Below, piece after piece: positions 51,792-60,696 of a DNA stretch of 64,000 nt (positions within the stretch are counted from its first letter, which is position 1; the number at the start of each line of letters is the position of its first letter). Source of the stretch: Planctomycetota bacterium (lineage in GTDB: Bacteria > Planctomycetota > Phycisphaerae > Phycisphaerales > UBA1924). The notes below the pieces were generated by a model. The model had not been told where the DNA came from and did not search any database. It worked only from the letters and a program-made list of their open reading frames with translations. A program made the position numbers and the translations under genes. The stretch is from NCBI GenBank assembly GCA_018242605.1, contig JAFEBP010000004.1, positions 411,655-475,654 of the forward strand. Reading direction: 5' to 3'.

Positions 51792-52463
51792 TCAGGCCTT
51801 GGAGCGACGGCGACGCATCGCCAGCGGTGCGAGCGCGATGAGCGTGGCGGGCGCGGGCGTGTTGGTGAAGCGGAACTGGGCGCTCACCTGGGAGTTGATC
51901 GGAGGATCGGACGCGAGCCAAGTGAGACGCTCGGTGCCGCGGATGGTGAAGGCCCCGAACGCCGAACCGCCATTGGTGACGCGCAGGTAGTTGACGGTGC
52001 CGTTGCCGAAGGAAGAAAGATCGCCGATGGCGACGCCCTCAACCGACATATTTGCAAGCTCGACCGAGCCGAACGTCGCGGAACGCGTTCGGATGAAGAT
52101 GTCGGTGAACGGACCGCCCATCTGCGTGGTAGCGATGGTGACGCCGCCGAGGGTGTATGTCACGCTCGTGGCGCCGTCGTAGCTGATCGTGAAGGGCGCG
52201 GGGAATCCGAACGCCCAGGCCAACTGACCCTGGGCCAGGAACGGACCAACATCGTGGACACGCCACAGCGCGAGTTCCCACGTCCCGATGGTCAGGCGGT
52301 TTCCGATGCGACCTTCGACGGTGCCGGATTCCCAGGCGCCGTTGTTGCTGGCCATCTCATAGCCGGCGTCACCTCCGGCGTACGACGACCACATGATGTC
52401 GGCATGAGCCGACAATGATGCCATGAGGGCGGCGGCACCCCCGAGAATACAAGTCTTGCGCAT
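51792..52463 (-). CDS. Secreted protein with PEP-CTERM-like C-terminal sorting tail
   Basis: 223 residues. A signal peptide ends at LSAHAD. The mature part is beta-rich with no recognised enzyme domain (YEMASNNGAWESGTVEG, IGTWELALWRV, TISYDGATSVTYTLGG). The C-terminus is TPAPATLIALAPLAMRRRRS: a Pro-x-Pro motif, a hydrophobic helix and a basic cluster, the layout of PEP-CTERM or Verru_Chthon-type signals that are handled by exosortases. The motif reads PAP instead of PEP, as occurs in planctomycetes. No exosortase gene is in the window. Confidence 0.75.
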   Translation of the reverse strand: MRKTCILGGAAALMASLSAHADIMWSSYAGGDAGYEMASNNGAWESGTVEGRIGNRLTIGTWELALWRVHDVGPFLAQGQLAWAFGFPAPFTISYDGATSVTYTLGGVTIATTQMGGPFTDIFIRTRSATFGSVELANMSVEGVAIGDLSSFGNGTVNYLRVTNGGSAFGAFTIRGTERLTWLASDPPINSQVSAQFRFTNTPAPATLIALAPLAMRRRRSKA

Positions 52464-52782
52464 GTGTCTCTCTCTTCCTCTCGCGCCGGCTCTTCCTTCC
52501 GGCGTTCCCAGTCTACACGGGATTCACGAGGATGCAATTCAGTTCAAGCAAGTTTGCCCAAAGTAATTGATTTCGGACCGGCACGAGCTTGATTATCGAT
52601 TCCGCCACCATACATACTTCGAACACGGGCCGCCGTTATTGGTCCGTTTGCATCGTCGCCTCATGATGATCAGGCCCACGCTCCGCCACCAGCATTTCAG
52701 CCCCTCTCCCCGAGGTTGTGCGCAGCAAAAGACGCCGACCAAGGGATCGGCGTCATTCAGTTGCGTTCGAGTTGTCCGTGGC
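52464..52782. other. Intergenic region containing the rpmB terminator
   Basis: 319 bases. It begins with upstream DNA of the PEP-CTERM-like gene, with an A+T-rich patch around 52535-52575. It ends with the terminator of rpmB (52726-52754). No gene is supported. Confidence 0.5.
52726..52754 (-). terminator. Rho-independent terminator of rpmB
   Basis: An eight-base-pair stem GACGCCGA/TCGGCGTC (52731-52738 with 52747-52754) with an eight-base loop is followed on the minus strand by TTTTGCTG. It lies 29 bases after the rpmB stop codon. Confidence 0.8.
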
Positions 52783-53058
52783 TTAGTGAGCCGCGGCCTT
52801 CTGCTGGCGGGTGTACCCGTACTTGCGCTTGAGCGGCTTGACGACCAGGCCGGTGCGGATGGCCTTGGAGGACGCCTTGATGCGCTGCGGGCGACCATCG
52901 ACGAGTGCCGTCAGTTCCTGAAGGTTCGGCTTGAAGGTGCGCCGGGTGATACCCGTGGGCTTGAGGCCGAAGCCGCCCTTGCTGACCGCCTGGCCACGCC
53001 AAGCGCGCTTCTTCCCGAATCCGGTCTTCTTTCCAGTGAAATGGCAAACGTTGGGCAT
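52783..53058 (-). CDS. rpmB: Ribosomal protein L28
   Basis: 91-residue protein of the large ribosomal subunit. It opens with MPNVCHFTGKKTGFGKKRAW and contains GITRRTFKPNLQEL and VDGRPQRIKASSKAIR, the L28 hallmark. It is basic throughout. The ATG at 53058 starts exactly at the conserved MPNVC; a longer frame is not conserved. The Cys-pair zinc ribbon seen in some L28 is absent (only one Cys). Confidence 0.95.
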   Translation of the reverse strand: MPNVCHFTGKKTGFGKKRAWRGQAVSKGGFGLKPTGITRRTFKPNLQELTALVDGRPQRIKASSKAIRTGLVVKPLKRKYGYTRQQKAAAH

Positions 53059-53146
53059 AGTTACACCTTTGCGATGGGCCGAGATGGTAGGCCACCGCCC
53101 CTGCGGCGGCAACGCCGCGGATCGCCGAAGTCTATCGTTGAACTTC

Positions 53147-54244
53147 ATGGCCAAACGATCCGCACCAACCGGCCCCAAGGCCTCCAAGAGCCCCGGCCGC
53201 CCCCGAAAAAACCCCGACCTTCACGCACCGATGGAGGGTTCCACGGCGGTGCGCAACGGTGTGCGCGTCAAGGTCAAGGACGAAGCAGCGCGGGCGGAGT
53301 CCACGGCGCCCGTGATCCGCTTTGATGACAAGGGCCATCCGATCCCGTCGCACGAGTTGAGCAATCCGGCGGCGCGGATTTACGTGGGGGACTGCCGCGA
53401 GTTGATTCCCAGGATCCCCGAGTGCAAGCGGGGCGAGGTGGACCTGGTCTTCGCCGATCCGCCGTTCAACTGGAAACGCGGGTACGACAAGTGGGACGAC
53501 AACATGGCGGAACGCGAGTACCTGGACTTCACGTACTCGTGGCTGGACCTGTGCATCGGGGCGCTGCGTCCGGGCGGGAGCCTGTGGGTGAACATCCCCG
53601 ATGACTGGGCGGCGGAGATCGTCGTGCACCTCAAGCAGCGCCGGCTCACGATGCTGAACTGGTGCATCTGGCACTACCGCTTCGGGCAGAACAACAACGA
53701 CTACTTCATCAGCAGCAAGGTGCACGTGCTGTATTTCCTCAAGCCCGGGGGTCAGCGCACCTGGAACCCGCAGGCGGTGCTTGAGATGTCGGACCGCGCG
53801 AGCACCTACGGCGATGCCCGCACCATGAGCAAGCGGGACGGCATGCCCGCGGGCATGCGGGTGCCGCTGGACGTGTGGTACGGGCAGTACCTGGGCCGCG
53901 TGCAGGGCAACAACTCCGAGCGGCGCAACTATCACGACAACCAGTTGCCCGAGGCGTACCTCAACCGCGTGGTGCGGTGCTCGAGCAACGAGGGCGACCT
54001 GGTGATGGACCCGTTCCTGGGCAGCGGCACCACTGGCGTAATGTCCCACTCGCTCAAGCGGCGCTTCATCGGCACTGAGTTCTCCGAGGTCAACGCCAAG
54101 AACGCGGCGGCTCGCATCGCGGCGGGGCCGGTGCGCTCGTACGACGGGCCGACCAGTTCGGCGATCTTTGAACCGCGGGGAGGCAAGCGGGCGGCGACGG
54201 CACGCACGCAGCAGAAAGCCGGGTTGCCCGCCAGAGGCGATTAA
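53147..54244 (+). CDS. Orphan site-specific DNA-methyltransferase, N6-adenine or N4-cytosine
   Basis: 365 residues. An N-terminal basic leader (AKRSAPTGPKASKSPGRPRK) is followed by RIYVGDCRELIPRIP and motif IV DPPFNW (about 105-110), then GGSLWVNIPDDW and later the SAM-binding FxGxG-type block DPFLGSGTTGVMSHSLKRRF. The order IV before I is the beta class, to which CcrM and many type II enzymes belong. DPPF can occur in adenine or cytosine-N4 enzymes. The target-recognition part contains WCIWHYRFGQNNNDY. No restriction gene lies near it, so it may act in regulation or as a solitary methylase. It is divergent from rpmB. Confidence 0.9.
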   Translation: MAKRSAPTGPKASKSPGRPRKNPDLHAPMEGSTAVRNGVRVKVKDEAARAESTAPVIRFDDKGHPIPSHELSNPAARIYVGDCRELIPRIPECKRGEVDLVFADPPFNWKRGYDKWDDNMAEREYLDFTYSWLDLCIGALRPGGSLWVNIPDDWAAEIVVHLKQRRLTMLNWCIWHYRFGQNNNDYFISSKVHVLYFLKPGGQRTWNPQAVLEMSDRASTYGDARTMSKRDGMPAGMRVPLDVWYGQYLGRVQGNNSERRNYHDNQLPEAYLNRVVRCSSNEGDLVMDPFLGSGTTGVMSHSLKRRFIGTEFSEVNAKNAAARIAAGPVRSYDGPTSSAIFEPRGGKRAATARTQQKAGLPARGD

Positions 54245-54328
54245 ACAGCATGTGCTGCACGCCCGCTGCTTTGGCGCCATCCGCGTGGTCGCGTCGTACT
54301 CCGATCCGTTCGCCCCGTTCATCGCGAT

Positions 54329-54832
54329 TCAGTTGAGGTGGCCGCTTCCGGTTTCCGAACGCGGGCACACACCCAACTTCCAAACGTAACCGCACTCGCT
54401 GCACGAAACGAGAGCCTCGACAGGACCGTCCAGGAGCGGGTAGGCGCAGCACGGGCAACGGCCGCGTGACAACAGCGAACGCCGCCACCGCTTGAACCAC
54501 TCGAAATCAGTCACATCGGCCCCAATAAAGCAAGACCAGCCATAGAACACGCCGCACGGCGCCAAAAGCAGAAGGAAGATCCAGCGCCCGGGCCAGCGTG
54601 CGAATGCACGCATGCACACCACGAACATGAACACCGACGATAACACCTGAAAGAGACCCTGAACGACGCGCATCCGGTATGACAAGGGCTCTCCCCACAG
54701 TGTCCCGACCCCCGCTTCCCGCAGTGAAGCCCACACCACGCGGCTCGTCTCGGTGCCGAAATGCCAACGCGATAACATGAGCGAACGCAACTGCCCGCGC
54801 CGAATCTCGACGCCTTCGTCATCCACAGGCAT
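54329..54832 (-). CDS. Membrane protein with C-terminal zinc ribbon
   Basis: 167 residues. Two hydrophobic segments (about 60-76 and 82-102). The C-terminus carries two Cys pairs, RCPCCAYPL and CSECGYVWKLG, which form a small zinc ribbon of the type common at the ends of planctomycete membrane proteins. Function unknown. The ATG at 54832 is used; a TTG five codons upstream is less likely. Confidence 0.75.
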   Translation of the reverse strand: MPVDDEGVEIRRGQLRSLMLSRWHFGTETSRVVWASLREAGVGTLWGEPLSYRMRVVQGLFQVLSSVFMFVVCMRAFARWPGRWIFLLLLAPCGVFYGWSCFIGADVTDFEWFKRWRRSLLSRGRCPCCAYPLLDGPVEALVSCSECGYVWKLGVCPRSETGSGHLN

Positions 54833-54968
54833 CGGTCTTGTCGGCAATCGGAATGCCTCCCCTCCACGGTACCAGTTTGAGCTTCAGTTGGGCCAAACCC
54901 CGAATCACGAACACCTCGGAGCAGCCTGCCGTTGCCAACGCCCGTGCGCAGTGTATCGTGTCGGCCCC

Positions 54969-55973
54969 TTACCGACCCGCGACGATCGTCACCGGGATCA
55001 TCGCTTCGCTCTCCTGGCCGCTGGTCTTGTCCTTCACGGTCACCTTGAGGTTGTAGCGCCCGATGCTCAGGGTGCGAGGGAGTTCCACCTGCTGGATGAG
55101 GTAGAAGTCACGACGCTGGCCGCGGCTGGTTTCGATGACTGACTGCGAGGGGTGGTGCCAGGCCTGCAGGCCGCTGGGGTCCTGGTAGAGCGTCAAGGAC
55201 TGCGACAGTTCCACGCTGGAGAGTTCACTCAACGCGGCATCGGCGATCGTGGGGTCCCCGTCGCGCGCGGGGCGAGAAGCGAAGTTCTCGATCTCGACGT
55301 AGATGATCGCGGGCACAGCGCGGCCGGCGCTGAAAGTAGTACTGGAGTAGGGGTTGTACTTGCCGAAGCCCATGACCTTGGTGCAGAGCACGGCGCGAGC
55401 CACGCGCAGATTGGAAGAAGACGCGGGCTTGGCCTCCGGCGGCGCGGGGGCTTCCACCTTGGGCTTGGCGGGCACCGGCGCCGGCTTGGGTTCATCGACG
55501 GGTTTGGGTGCCGCGGCCGCGAAGGCGGACCACTCGGCCTGAGCCTTGGCGGCGAGGATGAGCGGATCGGGCAACGGGGCGGCCGGCGGCGGCGCTGGGG
55601 TTGGCTCTGCGGACGGGCTGCCGCTTCCCACCATGGCCAGGCCGGAGTTGGGGACAGCGTTGGAAGGCTCGGGCGGAGGAACTGCAGGGGACTGCTGGTT
55701 CTTGGCGAGGGCGCGCTGCATGACGGCGTCGATGTCGATCGCGTCGCGTTCTGCCAGGGCTTTTGCCTGGTCGGGCGAGAGGGGCTTGGAGGCGTCGCTC
55801 AGATCGGGGATGGAATCCAGGTGAAGATCGAGCCCCTTGTTCGCGGAGAGCGCGGCCAGACCGGTGTTGACGCTCTCCGGGGAAGCACTCCGCGGCTCTT
55901 GGGCGCAGCCAAAGAGCACGCCGGCCAACGCCAACCCTTTCAAGCACAGAACAGTGTTGCTGGACGAACTCAC
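54969..55973 (-). CDS. Lipoprotein with Pro-rich linker and C-terminal beta domain
   Basis: 334 residues from a GTG start. The signal peptide ends in lipobox LFGC. Residues about 30-100 are helical, 100-190 a Pro/Ala-rich low-complexity linker, and 195-334 a beta domain (RVARAVLCTKVMGFGKYNPY, AVPAIIYVEIENF, HPSQSVIETSRGQRRDFYLI and a closing IGRYNLKVTVKDKTSGQ). The layout suggests a surface-exposed anchored domain; no family is named. Confidence 0.75.
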   Translation of the reverse strand: MSSSSNTVLCLKGLALAGVLFGCAQEPRSASPESVNTGLAALSANKGLDLHLDSIPDLSDASKPLSPDQAKALAERDAIDIDAVMQRALAKNQQSPAVPPPEPSNAVPNSGLAMVGSGSPSAEPTPAPPPAAPLPDPLILAAKAQAEWSAFAAAAPKPVDEPKPAPVPAKPKVEAPAPPEAKPASSSNLRVARAVLCTKVMGFGKYNPYSSTTFSAGRAVPAIIYVEIENFASRPARDGDPTIADAALSELSSVELSQSLTLYQDPSGLQAWHHPSQSVIETSRGQRRDFYLIQQVELPRTLSIGRYNLKVTVKDKTSGQESEAMIPVTIVAGR

Positions 55974-56087
55974 GCGGTGCTCCGATATCGCCGCGACGGC
56001 GGCGAGCGAGTATCGGCCGTTGCCGGTTTACCGCTTTCGTACGGACCCCGCCGCGACGGGGGACGCGCAGAAATCGCACGAACGGCG

Positions 56088-56624
56088 TCAGCCCAGGCCG
56101 GGCCCCACGATCCCGCCCTCGGGCGGCATGCCGCGCTGGCGAGAAAGCGAAGTGAACGCCGCGAAACCAAACGGCTCCTCGCCGGCATCATCCTGCTGCT
56201 CGGCGGCGCGAGCGGCGGCCTTGAATCGCTCCACCAGTTCCTCGCTCAGGGAGTGGAACATGCGGATCTCGTGCACGGGGAGCGTGAAGACTTCGCCGTC
56301 CGGGGTGACCACCTGGAATACCGTGCATTCGACCATGATCGACAGAGACTTCTGGGCGGCCGAGCCTGAAACCCCGCACGCGAAGAGGGGCGTCACCGAA
56401 CCGATGGCGATCCGGTTACCGGAGTTGGTGATCAATCCCAAGCGGCCATCGAACATCTCGGGGTGCTCTCCCTGGGCCGACAGGGACGCGAGGCCGTTGA
56501 GGATCTCCCGCAGGAGGTTGTGCCAGAAGAGCTCGCGTGTGGCCTCGACCTGCCGGATGTCCGAGCGCGATCGCTGCAGCGGCACGGAGATGGAGGCGTC
56601 GAAGGGCGGCTTGGGCTCGGGCAT
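56088..56624 (-). CDS. Conserved protein of unknown function
   Basis: 178 residues with no signal peptide. The middle part is beta-rich (RLGLITNSGNRIAIGSVTPL, SIMVECTVFQVVTPDGEVFT, LPVHEIRMFHSLSEEL). The N-terminal part is helical (EATRELFWHNLLREILNGLA). The C-terminal 30 residues are Gly/Pro rich. No family is recognised; it lies between the lipoprotein gene and the divergent Hsp70 gene. Confidence 0.7.
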   Translation of the reverse strand: MPEPKPPFDASISVPLQRSRSDIRQVEATRELFWHNLLREILNGLASLSAQGEHPEMFDGRLGLITNSGNRIAIGSVTPLFACGVSGSAAQKSLSIMVECTVFQVVTPDGEVFTLPVHEIRMFHSLSEELVERFKAAARAAEQQDDAGEEPFGFAAFTSLSRQRGMPPEGGIVGPGLG

Positions 56625-56686
56625 CTTGAAATGTAGTGCCGCGCCGCACCACGCAAGGCGATCGCCGCAAATACCCTCATCCCGGC

Positions 56687-58606
56687 ATGGCCGACTCGCC
56701 GGACATCATCGTTGGGATTGACCTGGGCACGACGAACAGTCTCGTGGCGATCTGCGATGAACGCGGACCGCGGGTGCTGAACGACGCCGACGGGCAGGCG
56801 CTCGTGCCCAGCGTCGTGCGGTACGAAGATGGGCGGACGATCGTGGGGCGGGTCGCAAAGGAGCAGGCCGCCGAGTTCCCCACCACCACCATCAGCAGCG
56901 TGAAGCGGCTGATGGGGCGATCGCTCAAGGACGCGCAGAACGATCTGGCGTATTTGTCGTACCGCGTCGTTGCGGGCGAGCGAGACACGGCACGGGTGGC
57001 GATGCCCCGCGCCGGGCGAGAGCCGTTACTCATCTCGCCGGAGGAAGTCTCGGCGGCGGTGTTGCGGCGGCTGAAGGAGATCGCCACGGCGGCGTTGGGA
57101 CGCGAAGTGACGCGGGCGGTGGTGACCGTTCCGGCGTATTTCGATGATGCGCAGCGGCAGGCGACGCGGATCGCGGGGCGTCTGGCGGGGCTGGACGTGG
57201 TGCGGATCGTCCCCGAGCCCACCGCGGCGGCGCTGGCGTACGGGATCGGGCTAGGGCGTGCCGCGGCGAGAAATCAGAAGGAATCGGCGGTTGTTGTGTA
57301 CGACCTGGGCGGTGGCACGTTCGACGTATCGGTGCTCAAGCTCACGCCGGGGAGCGATGAGAGCGAGCCATTCTTCTTCCAGGTGATGGCCACGAGCGGG
57401 GACACGCACCTGGGCGGGGACGACATCGATCACGTGCTCGTGGGATTGCTGCGGCGCGGGCTGGGGATCGAGGACGACGCGGAACTCTCGGCGTCGATGC
57501 GTCGGCGGCTGTTGTCGCTGGCGGAACAGGCGAAGATCGAGCTGAGCGACAGCGACACCGCGCGCGTGCGCATCGAGATGGAACAGGGCGGCGAAAAGGA
57601 AGTTGTCATCACGCGTGCGGAACTGGAGACGATCGCCGCGCCGTTCATCGATCAGACGATCCGCAGTTGCGAGGCCGCGGTGCGTGACGCACTGGGCAAG
57701 CCGCTCGCGGAACTACGCGCCGGGCCCGTCCCAGCAATCGACGCGGTCGTGCTGGTGGGCGGATCGACCCGGATGCCGCTGGTGCGCAGGCGCGTTGCCG
57801 AGTTGTTCGGCCTGGAGCCGTATATCGCGCTGGACCCGGACCGCGTGGTGGCGCTGGGCGCGGCGGTGCAGGCGGCGGTGCTGGGCGGGCAGGCCAAGGG
57901 CACGCTGCTGCTGGACGTGATCCCGCTCTCGCTGGGCATCGAGACAGTCGGCGGTGCGGTCGCGAAGATCATCGCCCGAAACACCATGGTGCCGATCAAG
58001 GCAACGGAGATGTTCTCCACCTCGGTGGACGGGCAGACGTCGATCCGGCTGACGGTGTTCCAGGGAGAACGCGAGATGGCGGCGGATTGCCGCAAGCTGG
58101 GCGAGTTCCATCTGCGCGGCTTGCCTCCGATGCCGGCGGGCGTGCCGCAGGCGGAGGTGCAGTTCCTCATCGATGCCAACGGCGTGCTGAACGTGTCGGC
58201 GGTGGAACGACGCAGCGGCAAGAGGGCGAGCCTGCAGGTGGTGCCGAACCACGGGCTCACGCAGGAGGAAGTCGACCGCATCGAGCGCGAAAGCCTGGTG
58301 CACGCGCGGGAAGATATGACGCGGCACCGGATCGTGGACTTGATCGCGAACGGAAAGCTGGACCTCAAGTGGGTGGGCGATGCGCTGGGGCGAGTACAGG
58401 GCGAACTGCCGGGGGATGTGCGTGCATCGGTTGAGACGGCGATGACGAACCTCCGAGAGTTGATCACCGCCGCCGAATCGGACTGGCGTGTCGTGGATGC
58501 GACCGCGCTCCACCGGGCCAAGGAAGCGCTCGATCGAGCCAGCGTTCCGGTGCACGAGGTGGCGATCGCCCACAGCCTGCGCGGCACGCAGGCGCCGCGG
58601 CAATAG
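56687..58606 (+). CDS. HscA-like Hsp70 chaperone
   Basis: 639 residues. The nucleotide-binding domain has VGIDLGTTNSLVA, VVTVPAYFDDAQRQATR, VVYDLGGGTFDVSVL and VVLVGGSTRMPLVR. The substrate-binding part reads SLGIETVGGAVAKIIARNT, TVFQGEREMAADCRKLGEF and LRGLPPMPAGVPQAEVQF, closest in pattern to the HscA branch, which assists iron-sulfur cluster transfer from IscU. The C-terminal lid is shorter than in DnaK and lacks the acidic EEVD-like tail. No isc genes are adjacent, so a general DnaK paralogue remains possible. The ATG at 56687 gives the family N-terminus. Confidence 0.88.
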   Translation: MADSPDIIVGIDLGTTNSLVAICDERGPRVLNDADGQALVPSVVRYEDGRTIVGRVAKEQAAEFPTTTISSVKRLMGRSLKDAQNDLAYLSYRVVAGERDTARVAMPRAGREPLLISPEEVSAAVLRRLKEIATAALGREVTRAVVTVPAYFDDAQRQATRIAGRLAGLDVVRIVPEPTAAALAYGIGLGRAAARNQKESAVVVYDLGGGTFDVSVLKLTPGSDESEPFFFQVMATSGDTHLGGDDIDHVLVGLLRRGLGIEDDAELSASMRRRLLSLAEQAKIELSDSDTARVRIEMEQGGEKEVVITRAELETIAAPFIDQTIRSCEAAVRDALGKPLAELRAGPVPAIDAVVLVGGSTRMPLVRRRVAELFGLEPYIALDPDRVVALGAAVQAAVLGGQAKGTLLLDVIPLSLGIETVGGAVAKIIARNTMVPIKATEMFSTSVDGQTSIRLTVFQGEREMAADCRKLGEFHLRGLPPMPAGVPQAEVQFLIDANGVLNVSAVERRSGKRASLQVVPNHGLTQEEVDRIERESLVHAREDMTRHRIVDLIANGKLDLKWVGDALGRVQGELPGDVRASVETAMTNLRELITAAESDWRVVDATALHRAKEALDRASVPVHEVAIAHSLRGTQAPRQ

Positions 58607-58650
58607 GTGCCCCACTACCCTTCGCGAACGCACCAGACAGGAGATACCCG

Positions 58651-59661
58651 ATGCAACTGACCCGCCGAGAGTTTCTTGCCGCGACCGCCGCGACTTCCGC
58701 CGCGGCGGTGTTCCGCCCCTCGCTGGCGCTCCCGAGCGCCGAGGCGACGTTCTACCAGTGGACGGAAGTATCACCGGGGATGTGGTGCGGGCAGACCCGC
58801 ACGGCGGACAACGTGCTGGTGGTCGGGGGCAACACGCTGCTGATCCCGCACGGCGAGGGCGCGCTGCTGGTGGACGCCATGCAGGCGGTGCTGGCGCCGT
58901 CGCTGAAGCGCGAGGCGCTCACGAAGACGAAGAAGATCGCGACGGTGATCAACACGCACCACCACTTTGATCACGCGGGGGGCAACCACGCGTTCACGGC
59001 GGACAGCGCGGTGCACGCGCACCCCAAGTGCCGCGAGCGATTGCTCAAGGACTTCAAGGGTCAGATCGCCCAGGTGGATCAGCGGATCGCGGCGCTCGAG
59101 GCGTTGGAGATCGACGGGGCCAAGGCCGCGGCGGCGGACGCGAAGGCGTTCAAGGATTCGCTGGCGACACTGAAGCCCGAGGCGTTCGCGCCCACGCACA
59201 CCATCGACAAGGTGGAGGCGACGATGGAGCTGGCGGGGCGCAAGGTGGAAGTGCGGCACATCGGCGCGGGGCACACGGACAACGACCTGTTCCTGTTCTT
59301 CCCGAAGGAGAACGTGCTGGTGACGGGCGACCTGGTGTTCAACAACTACTTCCCGTTCTTTGACCCCAGCGCGAGCGCCGACAGCGAGGGATGGCAAAAG
59401 TCCCTGCGGGCGGCGCTCAAGCAATGCAACGAGAAGACGGTGGTGATCCCCGGGCACGGCGAGATCACCGATCGCGGGGCCATCCAGCGGCAGATCGAGT
59501 ACTTCGACACGATCCGCGGCGCGGTGAGCAAGGCGATGAAGGAAGGCAAGACCCGCGAGGATGTCGTGAAGATGGAGTTCCCGCAGTTCGCTTCGTACAA
59601 GCTGAAGGGCGCGTCGGGGACGTCGCTGGGCGGCGTGTACGACGAGCTCAACCGCAAGTAG
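58651..59661 (+). CDS. Tat-exported metallo-beta-lactamase-fold hydrolase, first of a tandem pair
   Basis: 336 residues. The N-terminus LTRREFLAATAATSAAA is a twin-arginine signal. The zinc site reads NTHHHFDHAGGNHAF, a further His in IGAGHTDND, and an Asp in NVLVTGDLVFNN, with a late His in VVIPGHGEITD, so a binuclear site is complete. The physiological substrate is unknown; relatives are lactonases, SoxH-like or quinoprotein-associated hydrolases. It is followed after 39 bases by a paralogue; a 38-base DNA stretch (59425-59462) is identical in both. The start follows AGGAGA. Confidence 0.9.
   Translation: MQLTRREFLAATAATSAAAVFRPSLALPSAEATFYQWTEVSPGMWCGQTRTADNVLVVGGNTLLIPHGEGALLVDAMQAVLAPSLKREALTKTKKIATVINTHHHFDHAGGNHAFTADSAVHAHPKCRERLLKDFKGQIAQVDQRIAALEALEIDGAKAAAADAKAFKDSLATLKPEAFAPTHTIDKVEATMELAGRKVEVRHIGAGHTDNDLFLFFPKENVLVTGDLVFNNYFPFFDPSASADSEGWQKSLRAALKQCNEKTVVIPGHGEITDRGAIQRQIEYFDTIRGAVSKAMKEGKTREDVVKMEFPQFASYKLKGASGTSLGGVYDELNRK
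59425..59462 (+). repeat. 38-base sequence shared exactly with 60445-60482, first copy
   Basis: Direct repeat within the first hydrolase gene, encoding CNEKTVVIPGHG, the late zinc-ligand region. The second copy lies 1020 bases away at the equivalent place in the paralogue. The rest of the two genes differs much more, so recent duplication with later divergence or gene conversion is likely. Confidence 0.8.
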
Positions 59662-59700
59662 AGCGGAGTGAATGTCAACCCGAGCATCAAGGAGCACGTG

Positions 59701-60690
59701 ATGATGTCCCGACGCGAGTTCGTTCAGACCACGGCGGCGATGGCGTGCCTGGCTTCCCCGCTGGCGCACGCGTTCGGCGCGGATGATGCGCCCACGTTTC
59801 TTGAGTGGAGAAGCGTGGGCAAGGGCGTGTGGGTGGCCATCGGCTCGGGCGGCAACTCGGTGCTGATCAAGGGCCGCAAAGGCGCGGTGCTGGTGGACTG
59901 TAAGAACGCGCCGTACGGCGCGTGCCTGCGGCGCGAGAGCGAGGCGCTGGCCAAGCCGATGGCGTTCGTGGTGAATACTCACCACCACGCCGACCACACG
60001 GGCGGCAACCACGCGTTCAGCCCGGACATCGAGATCATCGCGCAGGACAAGTGCACGGACCGGGTCATCGGGCAGATGAACCGGTACATGAGCCAGATGA
60101 AGGAGTCGATCGATCAGCTTGCGGACAAGAAGGGACCCGCGGCGGACCTTGTCAGGAAGGACGCCAAGGAGCTGTACCTCAAGCACACCAAGATGATCGC
60201 GCCCAACTTTGCGCCCAAGACGACGTTCGCCAAGGAACGGGAACTCGACCTGGGGGACCGCAAGGTCACGCTCACGTACGCGGGGCCGGGTCACACGGAC
60301 AACGACGTGGTGGTGTTCGTGCCTTCTGAAAATATCCTGCACACCGGCGATCTGCTGTTCCAGGGGCGGCACCCGTATGTAGACAAGGACGGCGGCGGGT
60401 CGACGAAGCAGTGGCAGGAGGCGATCAAGCGGGTGATCGCGATGTGCAACGAGAAGACGGTGGTGATCCCCGGGCACGGCGATTCGACGGATGTGAACGG
60501 ATTGAAGGCCCAGGACACGTACTTCGACACGATGCGGGAGATCGTCGCCAAGGCGCGCCAGGCGGGGAAGACCCGCAAGGAAGTGGCGGAAATGGTGCCG
60601 GAAAAGTACGCGAACTATCCGGCGTCGACCCGTTCGATCGCGCTGGGCGCGCTGTACGACGAGGCGGGGGCGGAGGGCGGCGGGAAGTAG
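59701..60690 (+). CDS. Tat-exported metallo-beta-lactamase-fold hydrolase, second of a tandem pair
   Basis: 329 residues. A twin-arginine signal starts at MSRREFVQTTAAMACLA. The zinc-binding block is NTHHHADHTGGNHAF, then YAGPGHTDNDVVVF, NILHTGDLLFQG and VVIPGHGDSTD. The likely start is the ATG at 59701, preceded by AAGGAG six bases away; an earlier in-frame start 33 bases upstream is possible. It follows its paralogue by 39 bases, so both are likely on one transcript. The central helical insert (MSQMKESIDQLADKKGP) is equivalent to LKDFKGQIAQVDQRI in the first copy. Confidence 0.9.
   Translation: MMSRREFVQTTAAMACLASPLAHAFGADDAPTFLEWRSVGKGVWVAIGSGGNSVLIKGRKGAVLVDCKNAPYGACLRRESEALAKPMAFVVNTHHHADHTGGNHAFSPDIEIIAQDKCTDRVIGQMNRYMSQMKESIDQLADKKGPAADLVRKDAKELYLKHTKMIAPNFAPKTTFAKERELDLGDRKVTLTYAGPGHTDNDVVVFVPSENILHTGDLLFQGRHPYVDKDGGGSTKQWQEAIKRVIAMCNEKTVVIPGHGDSTDVNGLKAQDTYFDTMREIVAKARQAGKTRKEVAEMVPEKYANYPASTRSIALGALYDEAGAEGGGK
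60445..60482 (+). repeat. 38-base sequence shared exactly with 59425-59462, second copy
   Basis: Second copy, encoding the same CNEKTVVIPGHG segment in the paralogous gene. See the first copy at 59425-59462. Confidence 0.8.
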
Positions 60691-60696
60691 TGCGAG

